Both the position numbers and the translations under genes were made by a program. Below are positions 15,363 to 25,594 of a DNA stretch of 64,000 nucleotides, one piece after another (position 1 is the stretch's first letter; every line of letters starts with the position of its first letter). The stretch lies in NCBI GenBank assembly GCA_002305415.1, contig DBQX01000131.1, positions 1 to 64,000 of the forward strand. Reading direction: 5' to 3'. Below the pieces are notes generated by a model. The model was given only the letters and a program-made list of their open reading frames with translations. It made no database searches and was not told the origin of the DNA. The stretch comes from Actinomycetales bacterium UBA1383 (GTDB taxonomy: Bacteria; Actinomycetota; Actinomycetes; Actinomycetales; Actinomycetaceae).

Positions 15363-15625
15363 CACAGGTACCGGTAGACGTCCGCGAGGGTCAGACCACG
15401 GGCGATCATGAGCACCTGCAGGTGGTAGAGCAGCTGGCTGACCTCCTCGGCCATGTCGTCGTCGCTCTCGTACTCGGCGGCCATCCACACCTCGGCGGCC
15501 TCCTCCACGATCTTCTTGCCGATGGCGTGGACGCCGGAGGCGAGTTCACGCACCGTGCCGGACTCGGGATCGCTGGTCGCGGCCTTGCGGGTGAGCTCGT
15601 CGAACAGCTCCTCGAAGGTCTTCAC
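15362..15625 (-). CDS. hisE: Phosphoribosyl-ATP pyrophosphohydrolase
   Basis: The 87-residue all-helical MazG-like enzyme that hydrolyses phosphoribosyl-ATP to phosphoribosyl-AMP, the second histidine step. The metal-binding EExxE-type motif is visible in [21 protein letters not shown] start at 15625. Coupled to hisG by a 4-nt overlap. It lies 24 bp downstream of the riboflavin transporter genes, which may read through into it. Confidence 0.93.
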   Translation of the reverse strand: MKTFEELFDELTRKAATSDPESGTVRELASGVHAIGKKIVEEAAEVWMAAEYESDDDMAEEVSQLLYHLQVLMIARGLTLADVYRYL

Positions 15626-15649
15626 GCCCCCAGCGTAACCGGGCGCGGA

Positions 15650-16660
15650 TCAGGGCTGGAGCGCCGTGGTCACTGCGTGGGACGGGTCGATCCCGGGATC
15701 GGCGAGCCCGCGCGCGGCCATGAACTCGTACATCACCGGCCAGCGGGCGGCGTCGACGGCGAGCGGGGTATCGCCGTACAGCTCCGAGGTGGCGCGCAGC
15801 GTCTCGAGGGCCGCCTCGTGCGCACCCGCACCCGTCAGGTCCGGGATGAAGTCGAAGCTGGCGTCAACGGCCGCCTCGGGGTCCTCGATGATGAAGCGCA
15901 TGGCCCGCTCGAGAGCGCGGTTGAGGGCGGCGAGGTCCTCGGGCCGCTCCGCGATGGTCTCCTCCAGTGCCCCGACGGAGATCCCCACCAGCGGCAGGTC
16001 CGGGCTCGAGATGGCGCGCACGGGGACCCCGTTGCGGGCGAAGTTCAGGACGTCGTTGTTCGAGAAGCCCACGACGGCGTCGACGGACCCGCCGATGAGG
16101 GCCGCCTGTTGCGTGTAGCCGATGTACTCGATGGTGACGTCGTCCTCGGTGAGCCCGGCGTCGGCCATCGCGGCGAGCAACCAGAACCAGTTCTCCCCGT
16201 AGGGACCCGGAAGGCCCACGCTCTTCCCCGCCATGTCCGTGAGCTCGCGGATGTCGGACTCCTCGGGCACGATCAGGACCACCGGGTACTCCTGGTACAT
16301 GACCCCGAAGGTGACGACCGGCACGTCCGCGGCGTAGGCCTGCAGCATCTCGTCCGCGCCTGCGTTGACGACGTCCTCCTCCCCGGAGGAGATCGCCCCG
16401 AACAGCGACTCGGACGCCCCGTGGTGGCGCAGGGTGACCTCCAGGCCCTCGTCCTCGAAATACCCGAGCTCAGCCGCGACGTAGAACGGGGCGAACTGGA
16501 TGTTGGGGATGTAGGTGAGGCCCACGGTCAGTTCCGCCGGCGTCGCTGCCGGGCTGGAGGGTGCCGTGGTCTCCTGGGGTGTCGTCGTCTGGCCGCCCGC
16601 GCAGGCCGCCAGGCTGATTGCGAGGAGCGCTGCGGGGAGCGCCCGGGATGCCCATCTCAT
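15650..16660 (-). CDS. ribY: Substrate-binding lipoprotein of a riboflavin ABC transporter (RibY-like, NMT1/THI5 family)
   Basis: A 336-residue lipoprotein: signal peptide with lipobox LAAC at 17-20 (C20 lipidated), a Thr/Pro-rich linker, then a periplasmic-binding fold of the NMT1/THI5 type (LTVGLTYIPNIQFAPFYVA, AGADEMLQAYA, VDAVVGFSNNDV). The family includes pyrimidine (ThiY) and riboflavin (RibY) binders. An FMN riboswitch heads the operon, so riboflavin is the inferred ligand. The gene overlaps the permease frame by 191 bp. Specificity is inferred from regulation, not from binding residues. Confidence 0.78.
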   Translation of the reverse strand: MRWASRALPAALLAISLAACAGGQTTTPQETTAPSSPAATPAELTVGLTYIPNIQFAPFYVAAELGYFEDEGLEVTLRHHGASESLFGAISSGEEDVVNAGADEMLQAYAADVPVVTFGVMYQEYPVVLIVPEESDIRELTDMAGKSVGLPGPYGENWFWLLAAMADAGLTEDDVTIEYIGYTQQAALIGGSVDAVVGFSNNDVLNFARNGVPVRAISSPDLPLVGISVGALEETIAERPEDLAALNRALERAMRFIIEDPEAAVDASFDFIPDLTGAGAHEAALETLRATSELYGDTPLAVDAARWPVMYEFMAARGLADPGIDPSHAVTTALQP

Positions 16661-17408
16661 TGCGTTGTGCCACCTTCTTCTCGAGTTGTCCGATGAGGGA
16701 GTAGAGCAGGATCGCCGAACCGGCCAGGAGGACGAGCGTGGCGAACATGCCGGTCGTGTCCACCGCGTGGGACTGGGCGGTCAGGACCATGCCCAGGCCC
16801 TTGCCGCCCATCGTGAACTCCCCGACGACTGCTCCCGTCACCGAGAGGGTGAAGCCGTTGCGGAGGCCGGTGAGGATGTGGGGCATGGCGAGCGGCAGTT
16901 CGATGTGCCACAGCAGGGTGCCGGTTCCCGCGCCGTCGAGCCGCGCGGCGGAGACGATGTCCCGCGGGATCTGGCTCACGCCGAGGGCGGTGTTCAGCAT
17001 GATCGGGAAGAAGACCATGATCGCGCACAGCACCACGATGGGCAGGAATCCGGGGCCGATCCAGAGGAGCAGCAGCGGCGCGAGGGCGATTGCCGGAATC
17101 GCCTGCGAGGCGGCGGCGTAGGGCTCGATGATCCGGCTGGCAACCCGGGACTTCGCGACCACCCACCCCAGGGGGATGGCGATGCTGGCGGCGATCGCGG
17201 CCCCGGTGATCGCCTCGCCGAGGGTGGAGAAGGCCGCGGCCATCAGCGTGCTCCCCCGCAGGTCGGCGGCGAGGCGCTCGGCGACGGCGGAGGGTGCTGG
17301 CAGGAAGATCGGGCTGACCAGTCCAAGGCGGCCGGAGAGCTCCCAGGCGAGGAGGATCAGCAGCCCGACGGTGAGCGGAAGGAGCCGGCCGGAGCGGATG
17401 CGGTACAC
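16470..17408 (-). CDS. ribX: ABC transporter permease, RibX-like (3' end probably frameshifted)
   Basis: A BPD-type permease with about six membrane helices. The EAA loop is visible (SAARLDGAGTGTLLWHIELPLAMPHILTG). GTG start at 17408, with site ggaagggg inside a possible sequestering hairpin below the FMN riboswitch. Related permeases end soon after the last helix, here near LEKKVAQR. Instead the frame runs about 62 codons into the lipoprotein gene in another frame, giving a Pro/Gly/Arg-rich tail. A one-base shift near the ATG of ribY would restore a TGA overlap with that ATG. No ATPase gene is adjacent; the ATPase must be encoded elsewhere. Confidence 0.78.
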   Translation of the reverse strand: MYRIRSGRLLPLTVGLLILLAWELSGRLGLVSPIFLPAPSAVAERLAADLRGSTLMAAAFSTLGEAITGAAIAASIAIPLGWVVAKSRVASRIIEPYAAASQAIPAIALAPLLLLWIGPGFLPIVVLCAIMVFFPIMLNTALGVSQIPRDIVSAARLDGAGTGTLLWHIELPLAMPHILTGLRNGFTLSVTGAVVGEFTMGGKGLGMVLTAQSHAVDTTGMFATLVLLAGSAILLYSLIGQLEKKVAQRNEMGIPGAPRSAPRNQPGGLRGRPDDDTPGDHGTLQPGSDAGGTDRGPHLHPQHPVRPVLRRG

Positions 17409-17411
17409 CGG

Positions 17412-17431
17412 ACCCCTTCCCGCTTCGGGGT
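17412..17431 (-). promoter_or_regulatory. Possible RBS-sequestering hairpin of the FMN riboswitch
   Basis: On the minus strand ACCCC (17427-17431) can pair with GGGGT (17412-17416). The second arm overlaps the ribosome site of ribX. This could be the expression platform through which FMN binding blocks translation. The stem is short, so the call is tentative. Confidence 0.4.
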
Positions 17432-17463
17432 ACGGCGGTGGGCGCGCATGCGCGCGACAACCA

Positions 17464-17580
17464 CGTCTTCTCCCATCCGGACTTTGACCGTCGGCTCTGG
17501 GATTCCACCAGATCGGCCACACCTGGGTGCGGTTCGCGGGCTCTCACCGCCGGTTCGGAATTTCACCGACCCCGAAGACG
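17464..17580 (-). promoter_or_regulatory. FMN riboswitch (RFN element)
   Basis: The minus strand carries the RFN consensus in order: TCTTCGGGG, a GGTGAAATTCC block, ACCGGCGGTGAGAGCCCGCGA, a variable arm, GTGGAATCCC, GCCGACGGT, and AGTCCGGATGGGAGAAGA. The closing helix P1 is perfect: CGTCTTC at 17574-17580 with GAAGACG at 17464-17470 (minus-strand sense). FMN-bound riboswitches of this class turn off riboflavin synthesis or uptake genes. It lies 55 bp before the ribX start and 29 bp after the rpe stop. Confidence 0.92.
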
Positions 17581-17609
17581 CCTCCAGTATAGCCCGCCGA
17601 GGCGGTGCC

Positions 17610-18275
17610 TCAGTCGCGGTATGCGGCCTCAGCCAGTTCGCGGAGTGCCTGGACCTCGGCAGCCGGGTCCCCGGACCGGAAGATCGCGGTCCCGGCGACG
17701 AAGTTGTTGGCGCCCGCGGCGGCGGCGCGTTCGATCGTCGCGCGCGAGATCCCGCCGTCCACCTGGACGTCGACGTTGAGGCCTGCCCGCGTGATCGCGT
17801 CGCGGGTCCGACGCACCTTGGGAAGCATGGCCTCGATGAAGGACTGCCCACCGAAGCCGGGTTCCACCGTCATCACGAGGATGAGGTCGAACTCCTCCAG
17901 CAGGTCCAGGAAGGGGGTCACGTCGGTGGCGGGCCGGAGCGCGAGCCCTGCGCGGGCGCCAAGCTTCCGGAGCTCGCGGGCGAGCCGGATGGGGGCGACG
18001 GCGGCCTCGGCGTGGAACGTCACGTTCACGCACCCGGCTTCCGCGTAGGCGGGGGCCCACCGGTCAGGGTCCTCGATCATGAGGTGGGTGTCCGCCGGGA
18101 GGATCCCCTGCTTGATGACGGCCTCCGCGACCGGCAGCCCGATCGAGAGGTTGGGGACGAAGTGGTTGTCCATCACGTCGACGTGTGCGACGTCGGCACC
18201 GGCGATCTTCGTCAGCTCCCCCCGGAGGTTGCCGAAGTCGGAGTTCAGGATTGAAGGCGAAATCACGATTCCCAC
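17610..18275 (-). CDS. rpe: Ribulose-phosphate 3-epimerase
   Basis: Interconverts ribulose 5-phosphate and xylulose 5-phosphate in the pentose phosphate pathway. A 221-residue TIM barrel: [13 protein letters not shown] at the N-terminus, metal-ligand region [29 protein letters not shown] and VDGGI with the phosphate-binding end. GTG start at 18275, 9 bp after rsmB. The other pentose phosphate enzymes are in the operon at 47462-53893. Confidence 0.94.
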   Translation of the reverse strand: MGIVISPSILNSDFGNLRGELTKIAGADVAHVDVMDNHFVPNLSIGLPVAEAVIKQGILPADTHLMIEDPDRWAPAYAEAGCVNVTFHAEAAVAPIRLARELRKLGARAGLALRPATDVTPFLDLLEEFDLILVMTVEPGFGGQSFIEAMLPKVRRTRDAITRAGLNVDVQVDGGISRATIERAAAAGANNFVAGTAIFRSGDPAAEVQALRELAEAAYRD

Positions 18276-18284
18276 CCCCAGATC

Positions 18285-19724
18285 CTATCCCTCCCGTCGC
18301 AGGACGGCACCGAACATTGCGTCCGTCCCGTGGAGGTGCGGCCAGAGCTGCGCGACGCCCGGCACCGGCGCCTCGGGTGGGGTCTCGAGGTCCAGGCCGA
18401 AGGGACGCAGCAGGGCGGGCGCATCGAGGACGGTCAGGTGGTGCCGCCGCGTCGCGTCGAGCACCTGGGTGATGGTCTCCGCCGGGTGCGGTGAACAGGT
18501 GACGTAGCAGAGGAGCCCGCCCGGTCGCAGCGCCCCCACGGCCGAGTCGATGAGGTCGCGTTGCAGGCGCGTGAGGTCCGGGACGTCGTCGGGGGTGCGG
18601 CGCCAGCGCGACTCCGGCCGGCGGCGCAGCGACCCGAGACCGGTGCAGGGTGCGTCGAGGAGCACGCGGTCGAAGTAGCCCGGATTGTCCTCGCCGATGT
18701 ACCGGCCGTCGCCGAGCACGACGTCGACGACGTCGCGGAGAGGGCGGACGGCGCGACGCACGAGGTCGGCGCGGTGCTCCGCGATCTCGTTGGCGATCAC
18801 GTACGCGCCCCGCGTCCGGGCGCGCGCGGCGAGCAGTGCGGTCTTCCCCCCGGGTCCCGCGCACATGTCGAGCCAGGACCGGTCGGGTCCGTCGATGGGA
18901 GCGTCGGCCGCGAGCAGCGCCATGAGCTGGGACCCCTCGTCCTGGACCCCGACGCGGCCCGCTGCCACACCGGGGACGTCACCGGGAAGCCCTCCGGGGA
19001 GCCGCAGGCCGTAGGGCGAGTAGGGGGTGGGCTCGGCTCCCGGGAGGTGCGCGGCCAGGTCGTCCCGGCTCGCGAGGCCGGGCCGTGCGACGAGCGTCAC
19101 CGCCGCGGGCGTGTTGTCGGCCTCGAGGAGGTCCACCAGGTCTCGTGGCCGTCCGTGCAGCGCGAGGGACTGGCGGAAGGCGCGGACGATCCAGGGTGGA
19201 TGCGAGTGCCACGTCGCCAGTCCGTCCGGGCCGGCGGCGATCAGATCCTCCCACTCGTCCAGTGGACGGTCGGCGATGCGGCGGAGGACGGCGTTCGCCA
19301 GGGCCACCGGCGCGGGACCGGCGACCACCTTCACGAGGTTGACAGTCTCGTACACGGCCGCACGGGTGGGCACCCGCATGGCGTGGATCTGGTGGGCGCC
19401 CATCCGCAGGGCGATCCGCAGAGCCGGCTGCAGGGCGTGGACACCGCGTCCCTCGATGGTCGCGCCGATCATGGCGTCGTAACGGCCCTGCAGCCGGAGG
19501 GTGCCGTAGACGAGTTCGGTGGCGAAGGCGGCGTCACGGCCCGTCAGCCCCTCGTCCCGCAACGCGTGGGGCAGGGCCAGGTTGGCGTAGGCATCGTCCG
19601 TCTCGACCGCCGACAGCACCCGGTGCGCGCACAGGCGGATTGGGTCCGCGGCGGCACCCTCGTGCGGCGGACGGTGCGCCGGACGCCGGGAGCCCGGGCG
19701 CCCGCCGGATCGGTCCCCGGTCAT
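18285..19724 (-). CDS. rsmB: 16S rRNA (cytosine-967-C5)-methyltransferase
   Basis: The 479 residues consist of an N-terminal NusB-like RNA-binding domain (about 30-165) and a C-terminal Rossmann methyltransferase domain. The SAM motif is LDMCAGPGGKTA; the catalytic cysteines are in DAPCTGLG and CYVTCSPHP. The first 30 residues are basic and low complexity. The ATG at 19724 overlaps the fmt stop (ATGA). It modifies C967 of 16S rRNA. Confidence 0.92.
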   Translation of the reverse strand: MTGDRSGGRPGSRRPAHRPPHEGAAADPIRLCAHRVLSAVETDDAYANLALPHALRDEGLTGRDAAFATELVYGTLRLQGRYDAMIGATIEGRGVHALQPALRIALRMGAHQIHAMRVPTRAAVYETVNLVKVVAGPAPVALANAVLRRIADRPLDEWEDLIAAGPDGLATWHSHPPWIVRAFRQSLALHGRPRDLVDLLEADNTPAAVTLVARPGLASRDDLAAHLPGAEPTPYSPYGLRLPGGLPGDVPGVAAGRVGVQDEGSQLMALLAADAPIDGPDRSWLDMCAGPGGKTALLAARARTRGAYVIANEIAEHRADLVRRAVRPLRDVVDVVLGDGRYIGEDNPGYFDRVLLDAPCTGLGSLRRRPESRWRRTPDDVPDLTRLQRDLIDSAVGALRPGGLLCYVTCSPHPAETITQVLDATRRHHLTVLDAPALLRPFGLDLETPPEAPVPGVAQLWPHLHGTDAMFGAVLRREG

Positions 19725-20641
19725 CCCGCCACCTCGAACAGGACGTCCGTCCGCAGCCCGCGTGCCCAGGCGCGGGCGTCCATCCACGGACGTCCCGCGG
19801 GCGAGACCGTCGTCAGGCGCACCGGCCGTGAGCCCGTCCCCACGACGACGTCGTCATCCACGCCGACCACGCCGGGCGCAAGCGGTGTCCTGTCGGACGG
19901 GACGACCGGTCCGACCTTCAGGCGCGTCCCTGTCGAGAGGACTCCCCACGCCCCGGGGACGGGGGTGAAGGCGCGCACATGGCGGTCCACCACCTCGGCC
20001 GGGGCGGCCCACGGCACCCGCGCCTCCGCGGTCGTCACGCGGGGAGCGTGGGTCACTCCCTCCGCCGGCTGGTGGATGGGACTCGCCGTCCCGTCGGCGA
20101 TCGCGTCGAGCGCGGCCACCAGCAGCGCGGCGCCGTCCGTGGCGAGTGCGTCCAGGACGTCCCCGGACGTCTCCCGGTCGCCGATGGGCCGGTGCAGGCA
20201 CCCGAGTAGCGGTCCGCTGTCGAGGCTCTCCTCGAGCAGGAAGGCACAGGCGCCCGTCTCGCGGTCCCCCGCGAGGATGGCCCGCTGCACGGGTGCGGCA
20301 CCACGCCACCGGGGCAACAGCGAGAAGTGCAGGTTCACCCACGGATGGCGCTCCAGGAGCGGGCGCGGCACCATCCCGCCATAGGCGACGACGGCGGCGG
20401 CGTCGGCCCGGACGGCGGCGAGTTCCCGCTGGATCGCCGCGTCGCGGAGCGTGGGCGGGGTGAGGGGGGTGAAGCCGTGCTCACGCGCCACCCGGGCAAC
20501 CGGCGAGGACTCGAGCCTGCGGCCCCGGCCGGCCGGGGCGTCGGGACGGGTGACCACCGCCACGACCTCGTGGCGCGAGGCGAGCAGCGCCCGCAGGCTC
20601 GGGACCGCGGGCTCCGGGGTCCCCGCGAAGATGATACGCAC
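19721..20641 (-). CDS. fmt: Methionyl-tRNA formyltransferase
   Basis: Formylates initiator Met-tRNA with 10-formyl-tetrahydrofolate. The 306 residues have the formyltransferase domain with the hallmark NLHFSLLPRWRGAAPVQ and the catalytic Asn/His/Asp set, then the C-terminal tRNA-binding barrel. GTG start at 20641. Coupled to rsmB by a 4-nt overlap; the fmt-rsmB pairing is widely conserved. Confidence 0.94.
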   Translation of the reverse strand: MRIIFAGTPEPAVPSLRALLASRHEVVAVVTRPDAPAGRGRRLESSPVARVAREHGFTPLTPPTLRDAAIQRELAAVRADAAAVVAYGGMVPRPLLERHPWVNLHFSLLPRWRGAAPVQRAILAGDRETGACAFLLEESLDSGPLLGCLHRPIGDRETSGDVLDALATDGAALLVAALDAIADGTASPIHQPAEGVTHAPRVTTAEARVPWAAPAEVVDRHVRAFTPVPGAWGVLSTGTRLKVGPVVPSDRTPLAPGVVGVDDDVVVGTGSRPVRLTTVSPAGRPWMDARAWARGLRTDVLFEVAG

Positions 20642-20650
20642 CCACCCATC

Positions 20651-21250
20651 CTAGGAGGGTGGCAGGAGGCCCAGCTGTTCGAGGGCGCCCCGCAGCGGGC
20701 CCGCGCCCTCGAATCGCAGGGCCCGGAAGCCGAGGGCGTGCGCCGTCGCCACGTTGTCGGCGTTGTCGTCGACGAAGACACAGCCCCCGGGCCGAAGGCC
20801 GTACCGGTCGAGGAGGATCCGGAAGATCCGCGGGTCTGGTTTCGCCACCCCCTCGTGTCCCGAGACGACGACGCCCTGAAGGAGGTGGAACCCCGGGACG
20901 TGACGCGCGTGGTGGAAGTCCTCGGCGGCCCAGTTCGTGAGCCCGAACTGCGGGATCCCGTGGGCGTGGACTTCGTTGACCAGCTCGGCCACGCCGGGGA
21001 TGGGGCCGGCGAGCGAGTCCGCGAAGTGGGAGGTGTAGTGGCGGTACACCTCGGCGAGCCAGGGGTCGATCACCTCCAGCTCGGCGGCCCCGGCCTCGTG
21101 GCTGAGGCCGGCGTCGGCTCGCCGGTTGAGGTCGTCGAAGCGGGCGCGGGCACGGAAGTCGCGCCACTCGGCGGCCGTGCAGCGCCCGATCACGGCGCGT
21201 TGCGGCTCCCACCGCACGAGGACGTTGCCGAAGTCCCAGACCACGGCCAT
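20651..21250 (-). CDS. HAD-superfamily hydrolase (YihX-like)
   Basis: A HAD-IA phosphatase-like protein of about 199 residues. Motif I is VWDFGNVL: the nucleophile Asp is present, but the usual second Asp two residues on is Gly, as in YihX-type sugar phosphatases and haloacid dehalogenase-like proteins. Motif II is LTNW, motif III includes the Lys of VAKPDPRIF, and motif IV is FVDDNADN. The substrate is unknown. ATG at 21250 is the simplest start; a GTG at 21283 inside priA has a better ribosome site and would add 11 residues. Confidence 0.82.
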   Translation of the reverse strand: MAVVWDFGNVLVRWEPQRAVIGRCTAAEWRDFRARARFDDLNRRADAGLSHEAGAAELEVIDPWLAEVYRHYTSHFADSLAGPIPGVAELVNEVHAHGIPQFGLTNWAAEDFHHARHVPGFHLLQGVVVSGHEGVAKPDPRIFRILLDRYGLRPGGCVFVDDNADNVATAHALGFRALRFEGAGPLRGALEQLGLLPPS

Positions 21251-21254
21251 GGGC

Positions 21255-23189
21255 TCAGAGGTCGGACGGATCGAGCTGGACACGGACCACCTCCTCCTTG
21301 CGCGCGCTGCGCTCCCGCTGGAGGGCTCGCAGCACCATGGCCAGGGCGCGGCCCTCCCCGCGGGGCACCCGGAGGAGCAGGGTGTCGTCCACCGGCCCCA
21401 GCACCTCGAGCCCGGCGGGCCCCCGCGCCGCGACTGCCGCCGCGATCGCGCCCAGCTCCGCCGCCGGACCCGTGAGCCGGAAGAGGCGCCACGCCGGCGG
21501 GAACCGCAGGTCGGTGCGTTCCTCGAGCTCCCTGACCGCGAAGCCGGCGGGGTCCCAGCGCACGCACGCCTGCCCGAGCACCGGGTCGGCGTCCCCGAGG
21601 ATCAGGGCCGCGCCGCCGTCGGCAGCACTCCGGACGAGGGCGAGGGCGCTGAGCCACCGGTCGAGGGTGACGGTGGCGGCGGCCAGTTCGGGCCGTGCGG
21701 TGGCAACAGCGGCGTCGAGGATCAGCGCGCCGGAGTAGCCACCCGCCGCGACAGGCTCGGCGCCCGGCGTGGCGATCACGAGCGCGGGCGAGCCGTCCAC
21801 GGTCCCGCTCACGCCCGCGCTCGCGTCGGAGCGGATCACACGCACGCCCGGGAAGGCCCGCGCGAGCTCCTCGCTGGTGCGGGCCGAGCCCACGCCGTGC
21901 GCGGTGAGCCGCGTGGACCCGCAGGAGACGCAGGCCAGGGCCTGGGGACGCCCACACCACCGGCAGGAGGCGGGTCCGGAACCCGGGAGTTCGAGCGGGC
22001 CGCCGCAGTGCCGGCAGCGGACGCGGTGACCGCAGTCGGCACAGCGGATCGACCGCAACCAGCCGGAGCGGGGCACGTGGACGAGGACGGGGCCGGCGCG
22101 GAGCGCGTCCCGCACCAGCCGGAACGCGATCTCCGGGAGCCGCGTGGGCGCGCCACGGAGGTCCTCCTCGTCAGGCACCGTGACCCGCGGAGTACGCGAC
22201 CTGACGACGGCCCGTGGCGCGGTCACCGGCTTCGCCCAGCCATCGGCGATGAGTTGCTGCGCGGCCACACTCCGGCTGTAGCCGCCCACCACGAGCGCGC
22301 AGCCCCGTCGAAGGGCCATGACGGCGAGGGCTGACGGGTACGGTGCGCGGCGCTCGGTGAGGGTGTCGTCGTCCGGGTCCCACACGACCGCGAGACCGAG
22401 GTCAGGGACCGGTGCGAAGGCCGCTGAGCGGGTGCCGACCACCACGTCGGCGTGCCCACGGAGGATCGCGAGGAACGCGCGGTAGCGGGCTGCCGGTGGG
22501 AGGTCCGCGTGGTAGGTGGTGGTGGGCGCGATCGGGCCGAGGAGATCCGCGAGCTGTCCCGCCTCGCGGACGGTGGGGACCACGACGAGGACGCGACGTC
22601 CGGACGCGAGGGTGGCCCGGGCGGCGACGGCGAGGTCGTCCATCCACGCGGGCCGCGACTCGCGGACGCCGGGGAGCGCGGTCCACACCGCGCGCGGGGT
22701 GGACCCCGTGGCCAGGTGTCGCAGCAGGGCGGGTCCGCCGGTGTACTCCTCCCACCCACCGTCCGGCGCGGGCACGCGCGCCACGTCGCGGGACGCGGGG
22801 TCGGCGGATTGCTCGACGCGGGCGTGTCGGGGCGGGACCGCGAGTCGAAGGACGTCCGAGACGGAGCCGGCATGGGTGAGCGCGACGTCGCGGCACAGCT
22901 GCAGCACGTCGGGGCGCAGCACGGGGACGTCCGAGACCAGGCGCGCCAGCGGGCTGAGCCGGCCGGGGTGCGACGAGGTCCGGGCGACGTCGACCACCCA
23001 GCCCCGCATCCTCCGGCCGGCGAGGGGGGCGATCACGCGGACACCCGCCGCCACGCCGTCCATGCCGTCCGGGATCTCGTAGTCGAACTCGCGGTCGAGG
23101 TGGGGGACGGGGGTGTCCAGGATCACGCGGGCGATCCGCACGGTGGCGTCCGCGAGATCGAAGAGCTCGTCCGTCACACCCTCATGCAA
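21255..23189 (-). CDS. priA: Primosomal protein N' (PriA), helicase-inactive actinobacterial type
   Basis: PriA restarts stalled replication forks. The 644 residues keep the N-terminal 3'-end-binding domain (VILDTPVPHLDREFDYEIP) and the zinc-binding cysteine cluster (CADCGHRVRCRHCGG, CRWCGR, CVSCGS). The helicase motifs are degraded: the expected P-loop is replaced by TALPGVRES and the DEXH box by VVWDPDDDT. Such PriA proteins are known in actinobacteria and probably act in DNA binding or primosome assembly without ATP-driven unwinding. It starts at 23189, directly after metK. Confidence 0.88.
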   Translation of the reverse strand: MHEGVTDELFDLADATVRIARVILDTPVPHLDREFDYEIPDGMDGVAAGVRVIAPLAGRRMRGWVVDVARTSSHPGRLSPLARLVSDVPVLRPDVLQLCRDVALTHAGSVSDVLRLAVPPRHARVEQSADPASRDVARVPAPDGGWEEYTGGPALLRHLATGSTPRAVWTALPGVRESRPAWMDDLAVAARATLASGRRVLVVVPTVREAGQLADLLGPIAPTTTYHADLPPAARYRAFLAILRGHADVVVGTRSAAFAPVPDLGLAVVWDPDDDTLTERRAPYPSALAVMALRRGCALVVGGYSRSVAAQQLIADGWAKPVTAPRAVVRSRTPRVTVPDEEDLRGAPTRLPEIAFRLVRDALRAGPVLVHVPRSGWLRSIRCADCGHRVRCRHCGGPLELPGSGPASCRWCGRPQALACVSCGSTRLTAHGVGSARTSEELARAFPGVRVIRSDASAGVSGTVDGSPALVIATPGAEPVAAGGYSGALILDAAVATARPELAAATVTLDRWLSALALVRSAADGGAALILGDADPVLGQACVRWDPAGFAVRELEERTDLRFPPAWRLFRLTGPAAELGAIAAAVAARGPAGLEVLGPVDDTLLLRVPRGEGRALAMVLRALQRERSARKEEVVRVQLDPSDL

Positions 23190-24385
<1,196 letters not shown>

Positions 24386-24389
<4 letters not shown>

Positions 24390-25594
24390 CGCGACATCCT
24401 AGCCACGCCGCGCAGGCGGGCGACCTCGTGGATCACGGCTCGGGCGACGTCGGCCTTCGAGCCCGCGGCCCGCGCCACCTCGCTACCGGCAGCGTCCAGC
24501 ATCACGACGTCGTTGGGGACGTCGCCGAACCCCTTGGTGTCGGAGACCTCGTTGAACACCAGCAGGTCGGCGCCCTTCCTGCGGGCCTTGGCCTCGGCAT
24601 GGGCACGGGGGGTGCCGGCATCGTCGCCGGTCTCCGCCGCGAAGCCCACGACCGTCTGGCCTGGTCTCCGGCGCGCCACGAGGCCGGCGAGGATGTCCGG
24701 CGTCTGCTCCAGCGTCAGGGCAAGACCGGTGTCCTTCTTCACCTTGTGGTCCGACGCGGCGGCGGGGCGGAAGTCGGCGACGGCGGCGGCCATGACCACG
24801 ATGTCGGCGTCCGCCGCACGCGTAACCATCCGCTCCGCGAGCTGGGCGGCGGTCTCGACGTGGGTCACCACGACCGGCAGTCCGGCGAGGAGGGCGCTGT
24901 CGACGTTGGCCGCCACCAGCTCCACCTCGGCGCCGAGCTGCGCCGCGGCGCGGGCGATCTCGATGCCCTGCCGGCCGGAGGAACGGTTCCCGATGAACCT
25001 GACGGGGTCGATCGGTTCGCGGGTCCCGCCCGCCGAGACCACCACTCGCGTGCCCCGCAGGACGGGCTCCGCGAGCAGGGCGAGGGCGGCCGCCGCGATC
25101 TCGGGCGGCTCCGGGAGCCGGCCGGGACCGGAGTCCGTGCCCGTCAGCCGGCCGGTTGCCGGCTCCAGGACGTGGGTGCCCCGGGCACGCAGCACCTGGA
25201 CGTTGGCCCGGGTTGCGGGGTGCTGCCACATCTGGGTGTGCATCGCCGGCACGACGAGCACCGGGCAGGTCGCCACGAGGTAGGTCGTCCCGAGGAGGTC
25301 ATCGGCGATGCCCGCGGCCGCACGAGCGAGAAAGGAGGCCGTCGCCGGCGCGACGACCAGCAGGTCGGCCCACGTCCCGACCTCGACGTGCTCGGCCCCG
25401 GTCGTGTCCTCGAAGACCGAGGTGTGTGCCGGGTGGCCCGAGAGTGCCTCCCAGGTCGCCGTCCCCACCATTCGCAGCGCGTTCGCGGTCGGGATGACCC
25501 GGACGTCGTGACCGGCCTCGGAGAGGAGCCGGAGCAGGAGCACCGCCTTGTAGGCGGCGATGCCGCCCGTGACGCCGAGGGCGATCCGGGCCAT
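24386..25594 (-). CDS. coaBC: Bifunctional phosphopantothenoylcysteine decarboxylase/synthetase
   Basis: Catalyses two coenzyme A steps: coupling 4'-phosphopantothenate to cysteine (CoaB, CTP-dependent) and decarboxylating the product (CoaC, FMN-dependent). The 402 residues show the CoaC flavoprotein domain first ([19 protein letters not shown] as the actinobacterial form of the PAMN motif), then the CoaB domain ([25 protein letters not shown]). The ATG at 25594 shares a base with the rpoZ stop. CoaC needs FMN, which this cell seems to obtain by importing riboflavin. Confidence 0.94.

Noticed and set aside
17464..17580. TPP riboswitch with a thiamine-precursor transporter
   Set aside because: The binding protein is of the THI5 type, which first suggests thiamine. 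The conserved blocks (GGTGAAATTCC, CCGGCGGT, AGTCCGGATGGGAGAAGA) are those of the FMN element, and TPP motifs such as CUGAGA with ACCUGA are absent in the right arrangement.
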